NCBI RefSeq assembly: GCF_963675165.1
Contig: NC_087377.1
Span: 3,564,978 to 3,628,977 of the forward strand
Length of the DNA: 64,000 nt
Source: Halichondria panicea
Lineage: Eukaryota; Porifera; Demospongiae; Suberitida; Halichondriidae
Reading direction: 5' to 3'
This document shows positions 23,589-36,800 of this stretch, one piece after another. Every line of letters starts with the position of its first letter. Position 1 is the first letter of the stretch. The notes under the pieces are model-generated. The model searched no databases, was not told where the DNA came from, and saw only the letters and a program-made list of their open reading frames with translations. The position numbers and the translations under genes were made by a program.

Positions 23589-25374
23589 GTAAGTTAAATA
23601 AGGTATTTTATGAGCTCTAAAATAATTATATTATTAAAATAATTATATTTGCATGCAGTGGAGTAAATTCAGTATAATAGTACCCCTGCACGTATACCGT
23701 GTAACTGGTGGGTGTTTTAATTTGGCGATTTGGTGAATTTTATATACCAAACATTGCTAAATTAGCACATCTGAGGCGCCAAATTAAAAACTACCAATTA
23801 GGTTCAAATGGCTCATTCGCCAAACATAATACCCCCAGAAGTGAATCACTTTTTTAACTGTAGCTCCTTTTAAGGTCCCTCCATGGTTGATTTTCGTCCT
23901 GATTTTCGTCCTGCCTACAATTTCTGGATCATGCAGTCGGGCGGGAGGGAAATGATGCCATCAACATGCAGTTTCCTCAAAAATAGGAAGTTCTCTTGAA
24001 CATCGTATGCATGGCATAGCTACATGGTAGGCAATCAGCAGTAGTCTTTTCTCCAGTTAGTGAGCCATCTATTATAATTCTAGAGACTGCTGCCTAGTGC
24101 CAAAGCTTGTTAATCATTTCGCCATGTTGGTTTTTTGTATTGAGAAATATCAAAACATATGTTTCATTTTCCGCCTCTGGCTATCAGCAAAACTGGATGT
24201 GGGCGGTGGATGGAGCCTTAGCTCTTGGCTATCAATGCACATACAGCAAAAACCCTTGTGTTATACAATAATAATGCATCATCAAGTACTTTTCTGAAAG
24301 TATCAGCACCATTACGCTACCGAAAAATCAGAGCCATGCCCATAATTATTTTGGCAACAATTAATTATGCTGACATTTTGATACATGTCCTTACAAATGC
24401 TGGTAGCAGTGATAATTATACATGCATGGTCGCCGATCTTTTGTATTAAAAGGAAGTACCTATGTTTGGCATTTGTACAATGGCTAACTGCGTAGACTTC
24501 TATATTTATAGCTGCTCGACAGTTACAATATTGAAGTGCAACCATAAATATCCTTTTCAGCAACTATCATGGATTAATTATTTCCCACTATTATCTGCAC
24601 CGTTCCTGCATGCTATAACTACATCTGCAGCTTTCCACCAAGCCACAGCACCCTGCTTAGTTTTTTGCATGGGAAATTCCTTTCTATTCAGCACTATAAA
24701 ATGCACAGTTCTTAGATCGATAAGGGGGGCTAGATCTTATAATTATCACAAGCTTTTAATTCTGACGTGCTTTTACTGAGTTCTACTTTAGCCATGCAAA
24801 ATAAGGAAAACTCATAGTGTATATAGGAGTTGGTAAATTATTCTGGCATAATTTTGAGCATAATAGGCACATTTTTTGGTAGAATTTTGCTGGCATAATA
24901 GGCACCTTCGTAACAATAGCAGGCAGGTTTTGGAAATACAGTACGAATCATAGTATAAACATTTGTAGGCCTGACGGAAGTACTGATGGTTAATTATCTC
25001 CTTGACATAGATAGAGTCATGTAGCCATTATTTATAGTTGTGCAACGAAACGTAGCCTACACATTGTGCTTTGGAGGAATAATGGGGAAGCAAAGAATAA
25101 TAGGCAATTTAGAATAATAGGCTGTTATCCGTTTTAAGAAAATAAAATAAGTTATTCCCAAATAATTATCGTGAAACACAATACAGTAAAATGACTTGTA
25201 ACAGGTAGCCCAGACCCCAGAGGTATCTTGACACCATCATCGTTACCTAGCAACTGACCACCCCTACTAATTAGCAATTGTACACAAACATTCAAAATTA
25301 TGTACACAAATAATAACATTATTATGCCTCGAGGCGTAGCCGCACGAGGGATACGGTAAAGCTGACTGTGTGTG

Positions 25375-25409
<35 letters not shown>

Positions 25410-27388
25410 GTGTGTGTGTATTCCAGCTATAACTGCTCAACGGTTACAATGCGACGAAAACTAACAGCTTCTATAGGCTTCTAGCCACGTTCTCTTGGAT
25501 TCTGATTCGTGGATTAGCAAACTAAAGCTTCTTTCTCGAGTTATGGCTAGTTTGACTCACATTGAAGGCTGTTGCAGTCTCTTCAGAATCTTTCATAGCA
25601 TCATCTGTCCGCACAAACTTTCTATTCAACATATGAGTTAGCCTTGCACTAAAGCGCTAGCTTTTTGTTAGCTACAATACTCAGAAAATATCTGTTAAAA
25701 CAGCTAGCTAGCAGTAGCCATTTGTGAAATTGATCTCTTTGGACACACCCTTTAATTATTCCTGTGGATGTAATGCGCATGCGCGCTCATTCCCCATGTG
25801 TGAGAAAATAATATCCAAGATCCAGATCCAGATCCTCCTGGCAGAATCATCTTTGTCTTGAGGGCCTGGTAAGCCACAAAACACTACCATATAACAATAT
25901 AGATAACAATATGCATGTACACAGGTCTTTTCTTCTTAGATATTATATACACTGAACTACAGATCCTGGAAGAATCAATTTTCTTCTTTCTTGATGTCCT
26001 GGTAAGCCACATAATACAATAAATAACAACTTACAATAGATGCATGTAGATAAGTCTTTTCTTCTCAGTGACTTTATATAGATAAGCTAACTTTAATATA
26101 AAATTCATTATAGATAACACTCTAATACTTTTGAGCGAAAGCAAAAACATGGCGAGAGGCATTAGCACAGCGCCAGCTTGAACACTAGTTGTATGAAGGC
26201 ACAAATTAGGATTTGCAGAAACTTCTCTATCGGCAGACGCCCTTCTCCCTGGAAATGTTTTCTCGTCACTTTTCTACTGCACTAAGCGTACCTTGAGGCA
26301 GCGTATTAAAAAAACCACGTGAATGAGTAGCACAATGTACATGCAGGGGGGGGCGGACAAGGGTGAACCATTACGTAACAAGATTGAATTCTTAACCTCA
26401 TTCCAAACCAATTCTTCTCCAATAGAGCATTTTTGGGTTAAAAAGAAGGTTTGCAAGCCTCTGTACCAATCCTTGAGATTGTAAGCAGTTTCATAGGTTT
26501 GTGAGCATGCATGCGCACTATACTAGTCACACAGACTGAATGGCTGAAGCTGTAGAGAGATTCTACTGTCGTTGACTCTTATCAGCTTGCAGCATCACAA
26601 AACAAGCAGGCCGGTCGGGACAAGGTACTATAATTATACAAATAGTTTTTTATGGTACTAGGAAGCTAAACTCCTATACTTTCAAACTTCTATGAATAAC
26701 AAGTAACGAGTAATTTAGTCGACAATTTTCACTCATTGTTGCCTAACTCAGCAATATTTGTGCTCGTGAGATGTTATCCGGCCCCCCTGATGCGCATGTG
26801 CTGGTACCTACACCTACATGCAGTGTGCGCATAATTATAGGTTCAACACAGCAAGTACAGCAAATTTTACTAACGGGGCCGTCATATGACGGATTCAACA
26901 GGGAAAGGTTATTAACTTGAGCCATATGTCCTTGATCAGGAGCCGCGGCTACTAAATGTTTTGCAGAGGAGGCTAAAATTCGAGAGAGGCCATTGTTCCA
27001 AGAGCAGTGTTTATTAGCTCAAAGTTTATCATCAACTTTTCACCTGCATAAACTTGAACTCTACAATGAGAAAGTCTTGTTAAAGCACTAATAAGCTGCT
27101 ACCTGTACCTAGTAGCTACGTACATGTAGCTATCTGCTAGTTTTGTTTGGGCTGCCACGTGTAGAAATGTTAGAGTCAAAGTTCACTGAGGCTACTATTT
27201 GAGAGCGGCCTTTATACAAGAGCAGCCTATAATCAAGCATACGGTGCCCATAATCTACCAAACCCTATCTGAGTATGAGTTATCAGCTTAATGGCACCGT
27301 ACTGTTCTCGCTCGCCTTGGGTAGTGCAGTCACTAATTGTTTTACTTCGAGGTTAAATTTGCGTGAAAACTACGCCCTCTTTAATAGG
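23589..27388. other. Repeat-rich DNA without a recognised gene
   Basis: Contains an interspersed repeat starting GCCTCGAGGCGTAGCCGCAC at 25326 with a TCTG/TG microsatellite at about 25368-25420. Two similar short units end in CTGGTAAGCCAC (about 25865 and 25998). No coding pattern was seen. Confidence 0.45.
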
Positions 27389-27472
27389 CAGTGGCGGATC
27401 CAGACAGGTTCCATGGGCTCCATGGAACCCCCCTTTTACACAAGAACACACTGGAGATCAACTTACTAAGCT

Positions 27473-28693
27473 ATGGTGAGCCTTTTATTTCAAAATGGCG
27501 ATACAAAATACCATGTGTTGGTGTCCCAAACTGGAAGGATAAATCGACTCGATGTGTTTTATGTATGGTTTAATGATAATTAGACCAAGTTAATAAGGAG
27601 GACCGCACCCGGCTTGCACATGCGCAGATAACATTTCTACCTCGTGTCTTCATGATCAGGCTCGATCACTGCTGTCGATTTCATCCCACCCACCCTCTCC
27701 GTCTTTACGGGGCTTGCCTTTAACGAGGCATGCCTTATGGAGACGTGATCTGTGTTGGGCCGGTTTTGGGGGAATTCCCCTAACCTTCACCTATACCACC
27801 TGGTCATTTCCGATGGAGGTGAGGGTTTCCGGTCCAGCACTTTAGCCAAACCAACACTATATCCTTTTGATAGTTTGACTACGTCCTAGGCCTTATACAT
27901 TTAAAGGTTCTCTCAGGAGGACCGCAGCTTATTAACAACTCGATTTTATCGACTTCATCTGGTAGGGATCGACTCGATGTGTTTTATCAACTCGATTTTA
28001 TCGACTTTGTCTGGTAAGGATCGACTCGATGTGTCTTATCAACTCGATTTAGCGACTGCTTCTGGTAAGGATCGACTCGATTCCAGGTCGCTGGGGGAAA
28101 AGGCGAGTTTCGAGGGCGGCCTGATATGGCTGTAGTCGCTGTACTCTAGCGTGCAACGAAGGCACTAGGCTCAGACAAGACACTGAGACTCTTGAGGCCA
28201 CAGGCACGCCTACAGCAGCTCAGAGTAGCTCAGATGGGGACCTTCTGAGCCTGAGATCACACAGCAGCTACTTGCTATGTTTCATGAACTCAAGAGTCAA
28301 GTAGACAAGCATTTAGTGATTTAATTTACTGTGATCCAGAACAAGTAAGCTGCTGTGACCTTCTGCAGGCGTGCCTGGAAGGTCAGCTACTCTGACCTGC
28401 TGAGCCTAGCGCCTTTGTTGCAAGAGTACAACCATAGATAGCCTCGATATCAAGCCGCCCTCGAAACTCGCCTTTTCCCCCCAGCGGCCTGAAATTGAGT
28501 CGATCCTCTCACCAGAAGAAATCGAGTTGATAAAACACATCGAGTCGATCCTTACCAGATGAAATCGAGTTGATATAACACATCCAGTCGATCCCTACCA
28601 GATAAAGTTGAGTTGATAAAACAAATTGAGTTGATTTTTGGGACACCAACACATGGTATTTTGTATCGCCATTTTGAAACAAAAGGCTCACCA
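27473..28693 (+). mobile_element. Foldback element nested in the MITE, 8-bp target duplication
   Basis: Ends ATGGTGAGCC and GGCTCACCAT begin terminal inverted repeats of more than 50 bp. They are flanked by a perfect 8-bp duplication ACTAAGCT (27465-27472, 28694-28701), and the empty site is visible in the uninserted MITE at 46430. Inside are repeated TCGACTCGATGTGTTTTATC units in opposite orientations near both ends. No transposase is present. Confidence 0.85.
27608..27914 (+). mobile_element. Short retroelement-like insertion (SINE candidate) inside the foldback
   Basis: A GC-richer 307-bp segment is flanked by the perfect 12-bp direct repeat AGGAGGACCGCA (27596-27607 and 27915-27926), as expected for target-primed retrotransposition. 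The minus strand carries TGGCTAAAGTGCTGG, which resembles a tRNA-type A box. No clear B box or poly-A end was identified. Confidence 0.5.
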
Positions 28694-29079
28694 TACTAAG
28701 CTAGCAACTCAGCTCGAATGATCGTGATCTGTAGTTACTAGGCTGATTTCATAATTGATATGTGGGCAGGGCTCTCTAATGTGCATGCTCATTGCTTAGG
28801 AAAAGTGATGACATTTTTTTTTTTTTTAGTCAAATTAACTCTTTTGGAACCTTCCTGGATCCGCCACTGATAGGTGCAGAGGTGAGGTCACCATTGTTTT
28901 CCTACTGAGCACGCTCAGACATCAAGAAATGGGGAAATTACAAGGACATAAAAATATCAGTCCTGCAGTGAAAGTCTAGTGGGCTAAAACAACAAAGTTA
29001 TACACTATTTTTTTACTAGCTTCGATCTTGTATTCAACGTCTATATATAGTTAATAATTAATTTGTTCTTCCCCTGCAG

Positions 29080-29257
29080 TTGTTGTCTGAAGCATCGATC
29101 AGGACAACCCAAGAATGGAGGAGACCTCACCAATGCTGGTCCTAGCCTTGATCTGAAGCCAGTGCCTTACGAGGGCCTCAAAGAACAAGCCGTGGGACTA
29201 GAGTCTGAGGAGAAGGAAGGGGATCTCGACTATGACAGATATAAGATTATCAAATAA
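29080..29257 (+). pseudogene. Family-2 MUC4-like gene, isolated last exon (cytoplasmic tail)
   Basis: Follows a good acceptor (cccctgcag) and encodes a tail ending EEKEGDLDYDRYKIIK, homologous to the last exon of the complete gene at 56886-57060, with AATAAA overlapping the stop codon. The frame is open. The membrane exon and all domain exons are absent upstream. It may pair with the orphan first exon at 23501 as the two ends of one collapsed gene. Confidence 0.7.
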
Positions 29258-29446
29258 AGTATTAATTTAGTCACTGTAGTAACTAGCCCTATTTATAAGC
29301 TAGTCGGCCGCACGCTAGACTGTCACAAGTAGGCACAATAAACTCTGATTGATTGCAACCGTGGGCGAGGATATCACCCCATACAGTGGGCACGCAGGGC
29401 CCCAACATAGAATAAGTATACGCATGCGTAATTGATAATCACATAA

Positions 29447-29560
29447 AGAACATAAGAGTAAATGATACATAAGAGACAAATGATGACTACATAAATAACA
29501 TAAGAGTAAATGATACATAAGAGACAAATGATGACTACATAAATAACATAAGAGTAAATA
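29447..29560 (+). repeat. Tandem repeat, about 48-bp unit
   Basis: About two and a half units of AACATAAGAGTAAATGATAC followed by ATAAGAGACAAATGATGACT and ACATAAAT. There is no coding sense. Confidence 0.8.
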
Positions 29561-30207
29561 CTGTCCATTACTACAGTCACAGTATTTTGGTGACGCTATT
29601 AATAGATATGTAGCTGCTGAACTTTTAGCTTTGTTTTGTCTTTTAGATATTATTATTGTCCATGCATGTCCCCCTATACTACATGTATTAATTGCAATAC
29701 CATAGTGTACATTTTTGTATGAACTATTATATATTTAGTATTCTATTCGTACAGCATAGTGATGGAACCTCGATCTGCAACTACCTGGGAATAAAGGCCA
29801 GTTGTTATATAACGTCCAGGCACCCAGGTCCTAAATGAACAGTTTTGTGTACAAAACAACCTCTCAAAAATGTGTATGTAACAAGACGCACATCAATACA
29901 AAAGCCACCTCTGTATAAAGGCCAATTTGAAACATTTTTCCAAGGGTGTCCGTTATAGAGGGGTTCCACTGTAGAACTTAATGCGCATAATAATTTTTTG
30001 TCTCTAAATAGTATACAAAAAACATATCACATGCAGTCAATATAGAAAACAACAATGAGTCATGATTATAGTTATGCAAATAGAAAAAATGACTCCTGCA
30101 GAGTACTTGTTGAGTGTCGTTGCACAACAAAATAGCACATACAGACCGCATTTATCACCAAGAGTTACCAGGATCAGATGAACTCTTGTTACCACTGAAT
30201 GCTACAT

Positions 30208-30227
30208 GTTTAGTTAATAATCTTTAC
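30208..30227 (+). promoter_or_regulatory. Shared upstream element, site 4
   Basis: GTTTAGTTAATAATCTTTAC, one mismatch, preceded by TGAATGCTACAT and followed by ATAT. It lies about 57 bases before the family-1 signal-peptide ATG at 30284. Confidence 0.6.
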
Positions 30228-30283
30228 ATATCTACCTACATTTACAGGGGTGCATGGTGGTGGCAGCTGCAATGCTAAAAGAT

Positions 30284-33200
30284 GGACCTGAGATGGCTCT
30301 TTCTTTCAGCAGCTCTTGTGCCCAATCATGTGTGAGATTATCTGGAGTGGAAACATGTGGCTGCATGTCTCCCTGGTTACGAATTGGCCTGAATATCCAG
30401 TAGATCTAGTGCCCGGCTTAATTTGAGCTCTATTGAACACCCAAGTACATCTAGTAAAGCTTTTGAATCAACAGCTCTATGCTTCGGGAATAGTAGTGTA
30501 TAAATGAAGAGATTAAGATGTCCATTGTATCGACCTATATTTTTGGAATGGTCTTTCATATGAGTCTTTACTTTGTTGCTTGAATAACAGTTTAATTAGA
30601 ATTGTCCCCACCTCTCACAGATATCAACGAGTGTCAGGAGAATCCGTGTGAGCAGATCTGCACTGACTTAGAGGGAGGTTATGAATGCTCCTCGGGGCGT
30701 GTCGTGAGGGATACCAGCTGTTGCCTGGGGGGAGATGTACCAGTGAGAGGGTGTATAGTACAGCCATGCAGGTTATAAGCCGGTGAGAGCTAGGCTGTTG
30801 TGCAATAAAAATTGTATTCTGAGTATGATCAATGCTACCCAGATGTATGAATGATGTAATTGTGGCTCAAATATCTCTCTCCAATTACAGATATCAACGA
30901 GTGTTTGGTGGCAGCTCTGGACATATTTGCGACTGACCTTTATGAACCCTCCATGTTTTGTGTGGATGTTGAGGGTAACTACAGTTGCGAGTGTCTGGCT
31001 GGTACACTACTAGTGGAGGGAGTGTGTGAAGCTGGTAAGTACTAGCTATAGCTTTTGTGAGTTTTGACACAATTAATAGCATGCGCAATAGTGGGCACTT
31101 CTACGATTACAATTACAGGACTGTCAGACAAAAGTAGAAGCTAGGTGGGCGGTTATGTGGGCAGTTGTGTGGGCGGTTATGGGCGTTTCGACGATGAACT
31201 ACATGACTGTATATATCTACACATACACACATAAACACACCTATCAGAGGATGTGCTAACCACTACTGCTGCACCGTCGGTGACGACTGTGACGACTGTA
31301 CCTGATGACACTGATACTATTCCGACTGATGCTATTCCTAATGCCGTTGTCGTAGAGATCAACGGATTCACTCCTTCCACGGTAACAATCACACAAATTA
31401 ATTCCTCATCCCCCATGCACGGTGTCTATGCCTTGGTTTTGCACGAGCAGTGAGGTATAATTATATAGGGTAGTGTGCCTGTGTGTGTTTAATAGCTATA
31501 AACGTAATGATAATACCGAGTCTTATCTCCCTCCAGTTCACTCCTGAGAATCAGAGGCGCTTCAGAGAAGCCACAGCAGATGCTGTCAATGCTTACTGTG
31601 AGGACAAGGAATGTCTGGTAGCATACTCTCAAGCAAGAGCAAGGTGAATTGTAGATTCGTAGAACAGCTATAGAGGTACTAAGCTAGAGGTGTTGATCAT
31701 TGTTTTGGTATAAAAAGCCTTTGTGAATGAACCAAATCAACAAAAAGATTTGTTGACCCTTAATTTGCAATCTGTATAGTATTCCGTAAAAATCTTATGT
31801 CTAGGTTTCTGCAATTTAAATATAGTAAAGTGACTTTTATAGTGCTGCGGTCACGTGGTATAAATCAGGTATGTCATACCTACTCGGAGGATAAGCACCC
31901 CATTATCCTCCTCCTAGGTGTGGTATGTATATTCTATACATAACTACAGTCATGCATGTAACTTGGTTTTTATGGATCCATTTTACAATGTATTAGTGTA
32001 TACCGTATAGCGCAAAATTTTCGCAGATTTGTTCTTTAATTAGAATTATCTGCTACTATCATGCAAAGATTTAAAGGTGTGGCTTCTGGTAAGCAGTCAT
32101 GCATTCCGCGAACATTGTGCAACGAAATGGCTTTTAGAGGTCAATCTACGAAATATAAGTGCCTCAAAAATTCGCACTATACGGTATATGTACACTTAGT
32201 TGATAATGATGTCATATCTATGTTTGATAATGTAGTCTGGAACATTCTAGAACTTTCTTGTATGTATTTAGGTCATTGTGACCATGTGCTTATATAGTCA
32301 GTCCATGATATCTTTCTTATTCGTCAATCTGAGAACTTGCTCTATCTAGCTAAGTCACATTGCAAGCTTTGCTAACACGTATATGACTGTATGTAGCGAG
32401 TTATTTTAGTATGCCACGTGTTTTATACATAGATAGAGCATCACCCGAAAATTTAATTATTGGTAGTTCATCTGACAATTTGGACAATGACATTTTCCTC
32501 TCTATACGGTTTCCTTCCTCCCACACACACACACACACACACGCACATGCACACACTCTTGTCTCAGGAGGAACACTCTCACGGCTGACAATCTCTACAT
32601 TGCTGGCATCACTAGCACTGGAGAGTCTAGAGTCAGCTTCAGCTTGTATGCTCGTTTGGGTGGTGGTACCATCAGCGGTAGTGCCTTGGCAACGGCTGTA
32701 CTAGTAAGAGTCTCTCTTTGCTATAGAATAATTGAGTGGTACTGCATGCATGAACTGTGTTGAAACTCTTCTATATGCATTTGTCATAATTTACGACAAC
32801 GCAGCTGCAGCTCTAGGCTTTAATGTGGCTAGTGTACAGCTGCCTACGGAATCAACCACCATTCTGACGACCAACCAGGTATACTGGTCCTTATTTTCAT
32901 TACTATCACATGGTGAGGCTCAGTTCCGTAGATAGCGGTCGGGGGGGAAGTTGCCTCCCTGGCATTCTAGATCTAGCATTATTGTGACGCCCACTTAATT
33001 GGGTTGTGCATGCAGGCTAGAAACGTAATCTGAACATGATCGATGGATAATCCACCAGTATAGCAACGAACAATCTTCGATTTCTGAAACGTAATCTAGT
33101 CATTCGCTAGAGATAACTCAATGATGCTGTTTTCCTGCTAAATACAGTAGATCAAGTATATATACACTGAATATTCTGCTATTATTTTACTGTTGTAACG

Positions 33201-33530
33201 AAAAAAAGGGGGTGCTATATATATTACTACCCATGCATAGCTACCTATCTTATAATATATACAGCCTGAGACTGCCCTGAGACTGCTTCATAAGAGCATG
33301 TTTATATGCAGTGACTTCAACTGCACTATATCCACTCTCTCATTAGTATAATATTTTCCCTTTGCAGGGTTTGTGTCAAGTTTTGATCAAAGCAACCCAT
33401 TACTGGAGGAGACCTCACGTATGCTAGCCCTAGTTTTGACATGAAGCCAGTACCCCATGAGGGCCTTGAAGAACAAGCCGTGGGACTAGAGTCTGAGGAG
33501 AAGGAAGGGGATCTCGACTATGAGAAATAA
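30284..33530 (+). pseudogene. Hybrid pseudogene: family-1 signal peptide fused to the family-2 3' half
   Basis: The family-1 start MDLRWLFLSAALV (30284) runs at about 30310 straight into an EGF sequence of family 2 ([15 protein letters not shown]). Family-2 exons follow at about 30622-30750, 30896-31034, 31249-31383, 31537-31643 and 32567-32702. The next exon (about 32800-32878) and the tail (33368-33530) are also recognisable. Damage: an 8-base insertion in the 30622 EGF exon, a lost acceptor before the membrane exon, a deletion that removes most of the membrane helix after 32878, and a TGA in the tail (CGA to TGA, about 33383). It is not functional as a membrane protein. Confidence 0.8.
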
Positions 33531-33772
33531 AATAAAAATGTTGGTGACAGTTATAATAGAAGTGGATAAGTATAAAAAAATAACATTAATTTTGGTGACA
33601 GTTATAGAAGTAGATAAGTAGCTTAAATGCTGAACTTAAATAATAATAGCCATGAGTATTTCAGAACTAGTACCTCCTTAAAATTGTTAATCTAACCCTG
33701 CTTTCCAAATTATGAAGTCAAAGTAAACAGAAAAACTTTTGACAAGCTCAAGTTGCCCATTGAATGTTACAT

Positions 33773-33792
33773 GTTTAGTTAACGATCTTTAC
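33773..33792 (+). promoter_or_regulatory. Shared upstream element, site 5
   Basis: Perfect consensus with C at the variable position, preceded by TGAATGTTACAT and followed by ATACCT. It lies 101 bases before the start codon of the complete family-2 gene. Confidence 0.65.
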
Positions 33793-33893
33793 ATACCTCT
33801 ATTAATTTTTTGGGGGTGGGGCGTTACCTTTTTACAGTTCCTGCAGTTAAATAGCTCGAACTATTGACTCTGGGACCATTTCTCTTGCATGCA

Positions 33894-36800
33894 ATGAAGC
33901 TTCTTGTAGCTGTGGCTCTGTTGGTTGTTGGACTCTCCCCTAGCCCAGGCTTCAGTCAGTTTGGTGAGGGCTCTGGACAGACCACTGAGGCACTAACTGA
34001 TGATCTAACTGAGGCACCAACTGAGGCACCAACTGGTGCACCAACTGAGGCACCAACTGAGACCCCAACGCAGGCACCAACTGATGCACCAACTGAGGCA
34101 CCAACTGAGGCACCAACTGATGGTAAGAAATATTTACTTTTATTAGCCCTAAAAATGTCTGCACGGACCCCAGGGAATTAACAACTTGCTTGAGTATTTT
34201 ATATATAGTGCAGAATTATATTGTATAGCGCGAAATTTTCGAGGCACTTTATATATTATATGTTGTGTTGCTAAAAGCATTTCATTGCACAATGTTCATG
34301 GAATAACTGCTTACTGCATGGAAGCCACACCTTTAATTTTTGCATGTTATAGCTGAAAATTTTCATGAACTTAATTTTCGTGTAGGATTGCTAACCACAA
34401 AATCAGTGAAAATTAAACCTCTCGAAAATTTCGCGCTATATATGGCCGTATATGGCATTTACAAATATTTTGTAGCTATGAATAACAGTTAGTTAGAAGC
34501 TGGAGCAAATAAAATAAAAAATAAAATTCAGATTAATGTTGGGAAATGGTTAACATTTTTGAAATTTAGGTCCAAACCAAGAACGATTTCTAGCCATGGC
34601 ACTAGACTAACGAAACAGTAGACTCTCGTTAATCTGGCCACTCTTGGGACGGCAGTGCAGTCTGGCCGAAATGGCGATGATGTAGTCGCATTTCCTAAAA
34701 TAATCCGGTTAAAACGACTATTACCAAAAAACCACACCCAAAACGTCAGATCCGACCCTAATAAACGTACACTTAAAAACTAGTTTGGGGCAGCCATAGC
34801 ACTGGCCATGCAGTATACACGGAATAGTGAGTCGCATTTCGGTGAGTTTTGTGTACTAAACATCCAGTGGCAGATCCAGAAATGTTGAGAGGGAGATTCC
34901 AAAATAGCTAAAAAAAAGGTCATTACTTTTCCTAAGCAATGAGCATGTGCAATGGAGAGCCCTGCCCACATATAAATTGCATGCCATCAGCCTACGTAGT
35001 AACTATACAGATCACGATCATTCAAGCTGAGTTGCTAGCTATAGTAAGTTGATCTCCAGTGTGTTCTTGTGTGAAGGGGGTTCCATGGAACCCATGCATG
35101 GAACCTGTCTGGATCCACCACTGACACCTAGCTATAGCAATTGGTGTAAAATGAACGATCAGTAATTATCGATGTGGCCTTACTTCAGAGAGCCGGAATA
35201 TTCCTAACCATGCAATACAAACTAAATTGCTTAGAATTATGTGACAGGCTCTGGGAAAACAGCCCAATTGGAGCAGATCGATATTGGTATTGAGCAATAG
35301 CCAAATTTATAGACTACAGTGTATACATTCTCATAACATTTGTTCTTTTTTCAACGCGCATAACTCAGGCATGGAACGAGGTATGTGTACACTAAGCATA
35401 TCAATGCGTAGGCAATTCGTTGCTCTATCATCTGGTATATAGCTAGATCGCAAAAAAATTATAGCTTGCGCCAATTGGGCTGTTTTCCCAGAGCCTGTCA
35501 TTATAATTATTAGGTGTTCCACCAAATTGGTGCTGAATGCATATGCGTGTTGATATCATAACAGTAATCCCATACCACCTCAGGGGATTTTCCTATATGT
35601 ATAATTAGAGATGCTGGGAAAAATAGACATTTTCTTTTATACAAACGCATTTTAGGGCGAGTTAATAAGTTTGCATGTTTTTATGCATCGGATGATCCCT
35701 TGACTCCACATTTACATTACAACAGTTACAGTCTTGCATGTGGGGAAAATTCTATTTCAATTCAGCAGAGAAACTCCTCGGAAAAAATGCAGATACTCAA
35801 AGTTTAGTGATTTGCATAGGCAAAGCTATAATATAGAATGGAACACACTTTATTATGGGTGTGAAGTGATTTGTAGTAAAATTCCCTCCTAACAATAATT
35901 GTTATTATATAGACAGAAGGAAGTCATGCCAGACATAATTAGCTAATTATAGTGCAATTTCTCGCAATACTCCCCCTGCATGTCTCTACTCAATCAGAAA
36001 ATTAGCTGCAAACAAAATTTTTATTTTATTGACCAATGAACAAGCCTGGCCAATGGTTAGCTCCCTTAACTGTTTTATTTTACCTGTCGAATGACTTTTT
36101 CAATCTCTGCTACCTCGCCCGATCCTAGTTGGCTTAAGCCGGAATACTGGAAGACATGCAAGAAGTCTCATTATACAATAATTATTATACCCCCTTGTAT
36201 ACACTTTCAATTTTCAGTAGTGTCTTAAAGCTAAATACCCGTCATGGTAAAATTGATTTTTTGAAACTGGTGAGGGGCACGAGGAGGTGGAACACAAATC
36301 ATGTGCAAAGAATTTTTGCTGAAATGTCTCATTATTATTGACACTATAAGGGAAGGTGCCATGAAAAAATAAAGTTTTATTTTTTTACCTTAAAATGTTC
36401 TTTGTGAGGTATAAAATAACCTTGATGCAAAAAAATTGTTAATTTTACTTCCTGTTGAGGTCAAATGTGGGCGCGGTCAAACGTGACGTCAGAGTAGGTA
36501 CTAGTAAACATTGAATTGATGCATACTGGTGGCTGCATGAGTCTGACTGACAGACACATGTGATTCTAGCTATGATTTTCAAGCCAGTTGAGTCTTTCCT
36601 ACTTCTTCTCATCTGTTGAGCATGAAAAAAGCTGCAGTGAAGATAAAACAAGCGATGTGGAGCCATATCTGTATGAGCGAGAAAGCCTTCCCATGCTAGT
36701 TCGAGTGGTGATGATGATGGTGACAATGAAGGCAGGATAGGAAATGTTAATTGACTGATTAGTATATAGACTAGGTCTATATGTATAAGTATACAGTCAT

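Larger units (their letters stand above)
27389..28869 (+). mobile_element. hAT-like MITE with 5-bp target duplication, carrying a nested insertion
   Basis: The ends are CAGTGGCGGATCCAG and CTGGATCCGCCACTG, flanked by the 5-bp direct repeat ATAGG. Without the nested element it would be about 250 bp, like the copies at 34865-35123 and 46353-46592. Its right part keeps the GTGGGCAGGGCTCTCTAATG block shared by all three. Confidence 0.8.

Noticed and set aside
31177-31416. Minus-strand valine/threonine-rich ORF (also at 54979-55218)
   Set aside because: Antisense of the Thr-rich exon of the family-2 genes; the plus strand fits splicing and homology.
32521-32560. CA-rich tract as a regulatory element
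   Set aside because: Simple microsatellite in a pseudogene intron, differing in length from the copy at 56150; nothing more supports function.
33952-34164. Minus-strand repeat ORF rich in LVPQLVHQ
   Set aside because: It is the antisense shadow of the Thr-Glu-Ala-Pro minisatellite in exon 1 of the MUC4-like gene.
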